Shown: positions 56,123 to 64,000 of the stretch, piece by piece
Layout of the letters: each line of letters opens with the position of its first letter
Numbering within the stretch: position 1 is the first letter of the stretch
NCBI GenBank assembly: GCA_947095585.1
Contig: OX352762.1
Span: forward strand, 27,628,669-27,692,668
DNA: 64,000 nucleotides
Direction: 5' to 3'
Source of the DNA: Nephrocerus scutellatus
Lineage: Eukaryota; Arthropoda; Insecta; Diptera; Pipunculidae
Notes under the pieces: generated by a model
Told to the model about the DNA's origin: nothing
The model's input: the letters and a program-made list of their open reading frames with translations, nothing else
The model's database searches: none
Made by a program: the position numbers and the translations under genes

Positions 56123-56475
56123 ATGTGTATCTCCGTTGGACAAGACTTTTTGTAAAATGCCCTATTAAAAATGTTAACATTTACCAGATTTTCTTCAAAT
56201 TTTATACAAACATATTTAATCCTATGGAGAACGCTTTTTTAAGAATTTTGAAGTGGCCGAGGGGCTTCCATATAAATTTTTAAAAACTAGCCCGATTTTC
56301 TTTAAATTTTTTACGCATGTGTATCTCCGATGGAAACACTTTTTGTATAAGTTTTGGACTGATCAGGATATGGGGACTCCCAATTTTTTTTTAAATGTTA
56401 CCCGATTTTATTCAAACTTTGAACATTGTCTATCAATTAGAGAATTAACACGAAAAAATGAAATTTTTGTTGGTT
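56123..56475 (-). repeat. Family A copy, right part (split by RTE)
   Basis: Continues from 53829 after the target duplication: tgtatctccgttggacaaga, more units with cgcatgtgtatctccgatgg, and the end caattagagaattaacacga (56436-56455) followed by ttggttgtttttt. Confidence 0.8.
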
Positions 56476-56735
56476 GTTTTTTAAATTCTCTCTATTAACT
56501 TCGCGTGGCCGTGTGTTTCCAAAGACAACACTCGGGCCTAAGGGCAAATTTAAAAAAAAAATAATCCGATTTTCTTTAAATTTTATACACATATGTATCT
56601 CCGATGGGCAACACTTTTTGTAGAAATTTCTTCAAATTATATTCCAGTTTCAAAACTTTGCACACATGTGTAGCAGCGATTAGAGAATTTACATGAAAAA
56701 TATGCAACATTTTATTGGGTGGTTTTTTTTCCTTT
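56476..56735 (-). repeat. Family A, short copy abutting the previous one
   Basis: ttaaattctctctattaact-tcgcgtggcc at 56482-56510, one or two units, and cgattagagaatttacatga at 56677-56697 followed by a ttgggtggtttttttt stretch. Same head-to-tail arrangement as at 815 and 42718. Confidence 0.75.
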
Positions 56736-56851
56736 TTCTCACATACATATCAAACTATTTTATCGATCACATCGATTATTTCATTGAGTTTGTCATGGAA
56801 GCACTTGTTTCGTTATGTTAATTGTTGGTTTAATTTAAATTAAATTATAGT

Positions 56852-56864
56852 TTAGTTCGTTTAA
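56852..56864. repeat. SINE target-site duplication, left copy
   Basis: ttagttcgtttaa, identical to 57148-57160. Confidence 0.9.
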
Positions 56865-57147
56865 GTGGGCGCCGTGGCTCAGTAGGAGCATGGACTCCTG
56901 AGCAGGGGGTTCCTGGTTCGAATCCCAGTAACACCAAAGTATTTTTCACGGTGTCCCACCTCTCGCGAAAGTTTGACAACCGTCCGAGAGTAATAACTTC
57001 TCATGGAAAGCTTCTCAATTCACCGTTGGGATCCGGCATTAAATTGTAGGTCCCTCCATTTTTGTGCAAAAGTATATGCATGCTCAACACAAATGGTTGC
57101 GAGAAGCCAGGCCAGACCGCAGGTCTGTCGCGCCGGTAATATTATTA
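56865..57147 (+). mobile_element. tRNA-derived SINE (SINE-1), complete, with perfect target duplication
   Basis: Reference copy for SINE-1: about 283 bp with a tRNA-like head from 56867 (gggcgccgtggctcagtagg), an arm, B box, a conserved unrelated body and a tail ending gccggtaatattattat. The flanking 13-bp repeats ttagttcgtttaa (56852-56864, 57148-57160) are identical, showing a bona fide and fairly recent target-primed insertion. Other copies lie at 4745-4971, 27565-27870 and 50367-50630. It has no coding capacity and would depend on a LINE partner. The (ATT)n tail rather than poly(A) differs from L1-mobilised SINEs. Confidence 0.93.
56875..56925 (+). promoter_or_regulatory. Internal RNA polymerase III promoter (A and B boxes) of SINE-1
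   Basis: A box tggctcagtagg at 56875-56886 (consensus TRGCNNAGYNGG) and B box ggttcgaatcc at 56915-56925 (consensus GGTTCGANTCC), about 40 bp apart, the tRNA-gene spacing. Confidence 0.85.
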
Positions 57148-57160
57148 TTAGTTCGTTTAA
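57148..57160. repeat. SINE target-site duplication, right copy
   Basis: ttagttcgtttaa, identical to 56852-56864. Confidence 0.9.
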
Positions 57161-60100
57161 ATAATAGACTTTATTTAATCTTTTACACCTCATTAATGGA
57201 CAAAACAGACATAGCCATCTTCACTTCAGTGCAGGTTTTTGTGGACACATGCATTTTGAATATATATGTACGCTACCAACAATATTGTCCGTTCGAGTTT
57301 GTTGAGTTATATGACGAGATGCAGAAGCGTGCTGCATTTCGAGATTTCAGTTAACAGCGGCTTAATATCAGTCAGTTTGCATGAAAAAATCCACCGACAA
57401 GATTCAAACTGGAGGGAGACGTGAAGTGAACCGTACGATGCATCTCTACTGCAACAAAATAACGAAGTGAACTTTAAATGTTAAATTATTTTGTCTTTGT
57501 TTTCCAACGCAACATTGATCTGCGCACCTGCTGGCTCAATATGTGTGCACTTACACATTATGCCCCTTTAATTTTGAACGAAATTAACAAAAATCCTAAC
57601 TAAAGCAGAATAAGGGCAATCTTAACCGATGACGACGACGACGAAAAAATTCCTTCTGATACCCTGGCATTGGCTGGCTGGCACGACTTGTGTGGTCGGT
57701 CCTTCGCTCCTTTGGCATCACGATCACATCACATAACTTGCATCAGCATCGAACTTACTTTAAATTCCTCATTTCTAAAATGTAGAAACAACTGACTGGT
57801 GGAAGAAGCGGAGTGATCACCATACAAAGCACATATGCGTATACACTCTTTTCTGTAATGAGTGTGTGGAAGCAATGGAATCCAATTGCAAGATATATCA
57901 GTCCCAAAGATATAAATGAATGAATGAATAAACGAAGTAAATGCCCGCGGGGTATTTATATTGCGGTATGGCATCACAGCCAATTTAAGGAATTCTGTCC
58001 GAGTGACCGAGTGTATTTGCCCAGAAGGGACTGAGGCAGTGCTTAGTGTGGTATTTCATCTCACCCTATTACCCCTAACATGAGATCTCGCACTCTCAAT
58101 GGCGATGGCATGGGCAGTGTGTGAAGCGCTAGAGGTTCTGCAAGCAAATTACTGCCGATCGGTTGTACGACCAATGCGGTGTCAAATGTCTTGATGTTTT
58201 GTGCTCCTCGGTTGGTGATGGTGACCATGATCGGAGTTATAGATTCTTTGGTTTATTCAGCGAGGTATCAGGAGAAGTCACGCTCCCAAGCATTTGTCAC
58301 TTCATTCACATGTCAAAGGTCTGGACTGAAGAACGATCCAAAATAAGCGGGAATTTCGCCGCCGCATGCCAGTTGGCTTCTTCTTATTCTTCATTCTGTT
58401 GTATAAACTGTCCTCGTGGCCGACAATGATGATCTTGATTGATGACTCCCAGGGCGATGACACTTTTTCTTCCTCATCATCATTCTCTGATCAAGTGACA
58501 AAGTATGTTTCATTATGTTCAGCTCGGTTCTGGATCATGTGACACATTCAGTTTGGATAACAGTCGAATGTGTATTCCGCGAAGATTGATGACCAAGAAA
58601 ATCGGTTTCGACGTTTCCATTGCAACTTGTTAGTATATTTAGACATTATGAGTATAGGCGCGCGCGCGTGCGGATGTGAAGCGTCTCCGAAAGGTAGCAA
58701 GAAAGAATCCACATCTCTTCACTTCTTATTGTCGCAACGACGACATCGAAGACCAAGCTGCCCGTCGGTTGCCTGATCGGTCGGTGTAACAATCTTCAAT
58801 CTGATTATGTTAAGTGTGAAAATGACAAATTTGTTAACATGACACAATGCCAGATGACAGCTAACATTCACATTCACTTATATTGACATCGCTTTTGGAC
58901 ATTAACACTTTCGTTGCAATGATCCGAGCAAATTTTTGACTATAGAGCCTTGCGTTTATCTTTTTTGTATTAACGATCTTAACGTGAATTAAGAAGAAAA
59001 TTGATTAAGGACGACACGGAAATGATGCCACTTGCTAACAATTCGTTATCGACATAAGATTTTCCATACAAATTACATTCAAATTAGCCAAAAACACTGC
59101 AATTTTTCCAACAATCATATCTTCTATGTCATCTAACCTGGTGCAATTTGAAACTAACATCTTAACTGCCCAAACTACTTGTATAAAATGTCATTTAAAC
59201 TATGTTGACCAAGTTGAAACGTACAGCCAAGAAACAACTTACAAACGAAACGTCTAAGTAAATATGTCGTCGTTATCTCTTAGTAAAAATCTCTTTAATG
59301 CGCGGAGACTCCGCAAGTGATCAATGCTCAGTCTGTGGACTACAAAATGTACCACGTATACTTCGTGGTCCGTGGAGAGGACAACAACAACTGCAAACGA
59401 GAGCCTGGAATCAGTTGCAGTGTTTCGGCGATAACTCGGCTTCCCAGTTTGCTGCCTGCTCTGTAGATGTGGCTTAGCAATTGGCACCACTTGACACTGC
59501 AGTGCAGACTATGGTTAATCAGCATATCTGTATGGTATGTAACTGCTGTGCTTGCACTTTACTTACAATTAAGATTAGAACTCTAGACGACAGTAGACAG
59601 CCATTGACGTGCATAACAACAACAAACCGTTTGCGTGCAGATTCCTCAGACTACGCTGTGTCGCTTTTGCTGGCTTTCGTTAGGGGAGACTAATTATTAC
59701 ACTAACTTGTTGTAGGCCACCAATGCAACTCAGTCAATTTGTGCATCGAGATTTGGTTTTATCATCCGGAAACTGATGAATTCCATACTCGGTGGCAAGC
59801 ACAGGTGCGCACCCGCCGCTCAGTTTAACTAAAATTTCAAAATTTTTGTTTATAGCGATAATAAGTTATCACCATCGGACAACTTTACGAGCGCATAGAT
59901 TTCGAAAATGTTTCGACACAAGTGCAAATGTGAAAATACCAGGGCAAAATGGAAAGGTTTGAAAGTTACCTAGAGACTTTATACAACAAAGCTTTTTTGT
60001 AGGTGATCGGTTTTATCTTCGAAATGTTTAATGACGCTTATACATCAAAGTTATGCTCAGCTCGATGTACTGTACATATAATATGCAACAAACATATTTT

Positions 60101-60829
60101 GGTAACGTTGGTTGCATCAATGTCCCACAATATTTATGTATTTCCCATTTGAAAATTTACAATCAAAACTCCTCCTACACTACTCTATTACCTTACACTT
60201 AACGACAAGTACGAAAATTATGGGAGGTTAAATATTAACTCTTGGGTCATACCCGTAATCGTTTAGGTGAAGAATTCATCATAGCTGAAGAAATAAAAGT
60301 CAAATGTTAAAATGCAGCCGTTTAAGGAAAATACTTAATTAGCAGATCAGTAGCTTCAGGTCTGCTTTAGTGCTTAATGCACAGTAAATTTTGTAAATTT
60401 GAATTATTAAATTTTAAGTTGTTCAGTAGAAATGGTCTATAGATAAAACATATATATTATATATAGTTATTGTGAGCGATATGACATAAACGTTTATCTA
60501 ATTAAAAGTTAAAGGTAGGAATTTTTTAAAAAGATCGCACCTAAACTCCACTTATTACGAGACCCATTAGTCCGATTTTATTTGCTTGTGCTTGTGCCTT
60601 TTTTATTTTCTTTTTTAAGGAGAGCAAAAGGGGTCATTGTCAGTTAGTAGTAAACTGTACGTCAGACCGACGTACACAGACGGCCTTACGGAAACAGCGA
60701 ATATAGCAGATGAAGTTAGCCGTCAAAGATAAATAAAAGTGTAAATTCATTTACCATGTTCTATATTAGGTTACTGTTTAAGTATAACGTGTAATAAAAG
60801 TATAAGTAGGTACATATATGTATTAACGT
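57161..60829. other. No recognised gene; longest repeat-poor block
   Basis: About 3.7 kb with somewhat higher GC than the window mean around 57500-58800 and without mobile elements that I recognise. Short open frames (58163-58429, 58570-58776, 59254-59490, 59481-59693) have no domain. A short (GAC/ACG)n run is at 57629-57645 and an (AATG)n run at 57917-57930. Could be intron or regulatory DNA. Confidence 0.4.
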
Positions 60830-61190
60830 TGAAGAAAATCTGGTACTTTTTTTATAACATTTATATGGGTGCGCCACGACCCCGAGGCCCGATCTCTTCC
60901 AAATATTTACAAAAAGTGTTGCCCATCGGAGATACATATGTGTTTAAAATTTGAAGAAAATCGGGTACATTTTGTAAAATATTTGTATGGGAGCCCCCCG
61001 ACCCCGATGACCGAAGGGCCAGAAATTTTAATAGAAAGTGTTGTCATGGGAGATACACATGTGTGCAAAGTTTTAATAAAATCGGGCTTAAGGAAGTGGG
61101 TTAAAAATTTATTACAAGATTTGGTGTGCCAGTCCGCCAGCCATCCAGCCAGCCACGGGTGCGCGAAGTTAATATAGAGAATTTAATAAA
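60830..61190 (+). repeat. Family A copy, right portion
   Basis: Two to three units (gttgcccatcggagatacat, gaagaaaatcgggtacattt, gagccccccgaccccgatg), then atcgggcttaaggaagtgg-gttaaaaattt, (CCAG)n at 61137-61158, and the end gcgcgaagttaatatagaga-atttaataaa. The plus open frame 60869-61177 is repeat translation. The left terminus is missing. Confidence 0.8.
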
Positions 61191-62547
61191 ACGCAGCCAC
61201 ATATGCATGAAAAAGTATATTTTGTGCAATTGCAAGGGCCCCGGTTGTAAACCTGCTCTTACCTCGTAAACAAACGCTTAAAAGCAAAACAAAATGGTAT
61301 GTTTATAACTTTGTTGACAACAATGTTTGTCAGATTTTTGAAGTTATACTTCTTTTGGCTCATTTAGTAGAGGATAAAGTTGAGAGCTGTGCGTTAAGGA
61401 AGTGCGACATGATGAAGATAGCCGCAGCTGTATAAAACACAAGTTACTCAACATAACACGTGGTTATTGTTACAACTGTGAGGCAGTATAACATTTTATT
61501 TATATTTTAATAACTGTCAATAATTATCTATATTCATATATAAATTCGATAAATATAAGCTTTTGCTTAATACATAGCTTCAAAATATTTAGTTTTAGCT
61601 AGTGATTGTTTCTTTATATGTACTTGTAAAATTTGTTTTGGTTTTTTGGGGATCTTTTGAAGTTTTTTTGGGAGGGTCTATTGGGGATCTTTTTTATATA
61701 TTTTTTAAAAAATATAAATATATATATATGGAAGTTAATGTTATAGTCATATACATATTTTTTTTATATTATAGAGCACTCTGCATTATATCCAGTTGGG
61801 ATATTTTGCTGCACAGTGAACTCAACCATAGTGCTGTGTTAGTAGTTTCCAAGATTAGCGTAGCCAATTAAAAGTGCAAACACTTACCTGTTTATATAAT
61901 AGTATAGATATTCAATACTATCGAGTGTATACAGGGTGTTCCCTTATTCGTCAATGATAATTTGGGTAATGATTCTTGGGTATATTCTACGAAAAAATCG
62001 TTCTACAGTAAGGGTCACTATCCAATGTTGACACCATTTATCGGGGATTTAAGAAAAAACTTACTTTGGTATACCCTGACCCATGTTAACGGAAATTGCT
62101 CTATTAATACTAATGGTAGAAATCTCGTTTATAGAAGAAATAATAGCCTTTGTAAATGCGTTTAAATAAAGCGGATATCTTTCTTGAGTTTTCAGATATC
62201 CAATTTTAATGCCTGTTCCAGTTTTCGTGTCCATGCTAATTTTTAAGTTTGAAGTCAAATTTCTCCAGAAAATACGTAATAAACATTGCTGTAGAACGAT
62301 TATTTTCTTAGAATATACCCAAGAATCCTTTCTAAAATTAACCCAGAAGGGGACACCTTGTATACCTACATTTACAATTAATTAAACATATATACACGAT
62401 TTAATTGAACACACATACACTACATAAAAGGCACAAATGTTTGTATGTACAATCTGTATCATATCTAAACATGAATTATATCACTTACCTTTTTTTAAAA
62501 AATAACTCTTTTTCTATATTAAAACAACTTTTTTTTTCTTTTTAATT
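61191..62547. other. No recognised gene
   Basis: AT-rich. A low-complexity stretch lies at 61615-61730 (gttttttgggga-type repeats, then AT-rich). Two inversely related segments occur: gattcttgggtatattctac-gaaaaaatcg (61970-62000) and agaatatacccaagaatcc (62309-62329), which are reverse complements over about 19 bp, making a 340-bp inverted-repeat-flanked segment that could be a small DNA transposon. Confidence 0.4.
61922..62365. mobile_element. Candidate short inverted-repeat element (MITE-like)
   Basis: The left end has gtatacagggtgttccctta, and ggattcttgggtatattcta-type sequence follows; the right end has tagaatatacccaagaatcc and aggggacaccttgtatacct, i.e. the reverse complement in mirrored order. 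So acagggtgt-ccc and gggacacc-tgtata form terminal inverted repeats of roughly 20 bp (imperfect) at 61928-61948 and 62346-62366. ACAGGGTGTTCC-like termini are common in Tc/mariner-like and other DNA elements of insects. No transposase is visible. Family not assigned. Confidence 0.5.
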
Positions 62548-62665
62548 TGTTTTTACACGCGCCACACGCCACGCTTCACAAATTACGCCAACGCAAGCCG
62601 AGGCTAACCAATTGTTTTGAAACAAGTCTTATCAAATTCTGACTAGTAAAAGCCGATACATACCA
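62548..62665 (+). repeat. Family B fragment
   Basis: ttacacgcgccacacgccac, acgcaagccgaggctaaccaattg and aacaagtcttatcaaattctgac correspond in order to 24690-24910. Lies next to the following family A fragment. Confidence 0.6.
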
Positions 62666-62689
62666 GTTCTACTTGTCCATCCATCCATC

Positions 62690-62885
62690 GAAAGTATTGT
62701 CACCGGAAATATACATGTGTGCAAAATTTCAATAATCGGGCTATGGGAAGTGGGTTAAAAGTTGATCGCAAGATTCCATGACACACAAATCCACACACAC
62801 ACCCACACATAAACCCACACATAAACCCACACACAAACCCACAAACACACGGGCACGCTCAGTTAATATAGAGAATCTAAAAAAT
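62690..62885 (+). repeat. Family A right-end fragment with expanded CACACC-type minisatellite
   Basis: gaaagtattgtcaccggaaa, tacatgtgtgcaaaatttca, gggaagtgggttaaaag, then acacacccacacataaaccc repeated about four times (62795-62850), and the right end cagttaatatagagaatcta. It belongs to the same subfamily as 39360-39822 (cacaaatccacaaa block instead of CCAG). Confidence 0.78.
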
Positions 62886-62934
62886 ATAAAACAAACCTAA
62901 AATTAAAAGAGCACTCCCCTAATATACAGCGTTA

Positions 62935-64000
62935 ACAGTGTCCCGTGCCCAAGTACATCTGGCCCACAGAGCTGTCATTACGTCTACTGCAGTATCTCCA
63001 GTTAGCATCCCGATTACCCAAAGTCATTTTAATGTGTCGGATGCGTTGAGAGACATAAAAGCGGCTCTCCCTTATTTCACGGCGAGTAATACAAGAATGT
63101 ATCCAAATAAACACCCAAATACCGCACGACCATCTTTGTTGGAATTTGAAAGCCATTTGCACGAGTTATCTCGAAGTTTTTCAATTTCTTCGAACATCGT
63201 GATTTCCGCTTCTTAGAGTCCTGCGAAACAGTATAACTTCGCTTTTTGAATAGCTGGTCGTAAGCTTCCATGTTTCTCTGCATTACCGAAATTTATCGAA
63301 TTTGGTTTGCAAATTTCTTTGAATTTGTAGAGTCGTGTACGTAAAGCGTAACTTCGTAAGCATATGCAAGGGACGCATACATATCCTTCAATACTTCGGA
63401 AATAAATATATTAAACAGAAGTGGCGCCATTACTGCGCCCTGTGTAGCGGTATTTAAAACCCTAACTGTCATATTTTATTATCTTTTACGACATTCATTT
63501 TAACAAAATGATGTTGAAACCAATATCTTATAATTTTTTTTATCAACGCGTCGATCCAAACCGTGTCGACAGGCAGCCGTATTCCTCTTATCATTCAGAT
63601 GCCAGTTGACAGCTGAAATCAATTTAGTCACAACGTGTACTGTAAAGTGGTTTTGTTTGAACCCGAATTGCTTCCGCGGTCTGATCTCGTCGCACACGTT
63701 CCAAATGTACTTGCTAATAACCAATTCTAAAACTTTTCCGATATTAGGCAAGAGATTGATTGGCCTATAGTTCGTCGGATCAGAAGGATCTTTTTCTTCT
63801 TTATTATTGGAAAAACCTCGGCAAGTAGTGATTATTGAGCAAGTTATTAAAAACTGCGCAGTATTTCCGTATAATATCGACCGGAAGGTGTTTTAACACG
63901 ATATTGGGAATGTTATGTAAGCCATTCGAGGGCTTGTTGTTAAGTTTTCAGAAAATGTCAGTGAGTTCAGTCATAGCCGAGAAGAAGTTGTTTGTTTGGT
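62935..64000 (-). pseudogene. CR1/jockey-type non-LTR reverse transcriptase, continues beyond window
   Basis: Minus-strand pieces in order from the window edge: NIPNIVLKHLP- and FFPIIKKKKDPSDPTNYRPI-like fingers (about 63990-63755, frameshifted), PNIGKVLELVISKYI and PRKQFGFKQNHFTVHVVTKL (63751-63620; the QFGFR..HST motif with changes), HGLDRRVDKK where the first catalytic Asp block should be (disrupted), and after a frameshift VRYLGVYLDTFLYYSP (about 63120-63077), the LG..L...L thumb motif. A GAVMAPLLFNIFIS-like palm segment is visible near 63445-63400. Dead copy; 5' part is outside the window. Confidence 0.72.

Noticed and set aside
56867..56935. A functional tRNA gene (A and B boxes, cloverleaf-like head).
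   Set aside because: The head continues into a conserved non-tRNA body repeated at three other sites, has an ATT tail and target duplications, and the arms are mismatched; it is a SINE.

Overview
The window is AT-rich eukaryotic DNA with no bacterial gene organisation. Its content (R1-, LOA-, RTE- and CR1/L2-like non-LTR retrotransposons, a BEL/Pao LTR-element remnant, Helitron termini, tRNA-headed SINEs, abundant short TA/CA/GTAT motifs) suggests an insect, most likely a higher fly (Diptera: Schizophora) with a repeat-inflated genome. That assignment is inference; the species is not identified. I find no convincing complete host gene. At most there is one candidate internal exon of an unrecognised gene (44805-44938).

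The window is a graveyard of nested mobile elements separated by apparently unique non-coding DNA. The commonest element (called family A here) is a dispersed repeat with an 11-bp terminal inverted repeat (TAAATTCTCTA ... TAGAGAATTTA), tandem internal units of about 110-125 bp each carrying the palindrome CACATGTG, and a (CCAG)n block near one end. About 17 full or partial copies lie at 100-1066, 2561-3332, 5545-6670, 8331-8970, 10765-10825 plus 13950-14272, 25125-25630, 32515-32650, 39360-39822, 42118-43380, 46030-46115, 53505-53829 plus 56123-56735, 60830-61190 and 62690-62885. Other elements have landed in it or abut it.

Region by region. 1-8970: family A copies, a G-rich minisatellite, a CR1-like 3' fragment, a SINE and a Helitron tail. 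10765-14272: a family A copy split by (AC)n microsatellite that in turn holds an R1-clade, Mino-like retrotransposon with an intact 903-codon reading frame (10888-13599), the best-preserved gene here. 14285-18840: an antisense CR1/L2-like element interrupted by an antisense RTE-like element, with an 11-bp near-perfect target duplication. 21765-22535: an antisense RNase H plus zinc-knuckle tail of an I-group element. 24600-28700: tandem family B repeat, two SINE families, a Helitron tail with a minisatellite, and an RNase H fragment. 30241-32412 and 35265-37165: two LOA-group elements, sense and antisense. 33560-33925 and 37625-38330: RTE remnants, the second lying beside a Helitron 5' end. 39931-42115: a collapsed BEL/Pao pol. 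48075-49300: RTE and LOA tails. 53830-56122: an RTE copy that keeps its 5' leader but has lost internal segments, inserted in family A with a 14-bp target duplication. 56865-57147: a SINE with a perfect 13-bp target duplication. 62935-64000: an antisense non-LTR RT fragment that runs off the window.

The blocks at 18841-21760, 28704-30110, 44939-48070, 50746-53500, 57161-60825 and 61191-62545 show no recognisable coding or repeat content and are candidate intron or intergenic DNA. I did not find a new biological system. The more interesting points are the microsatellite-targeted R1 element, the family A repeat, the repeated SINE/Helitron junction and the orphan exon candidate.
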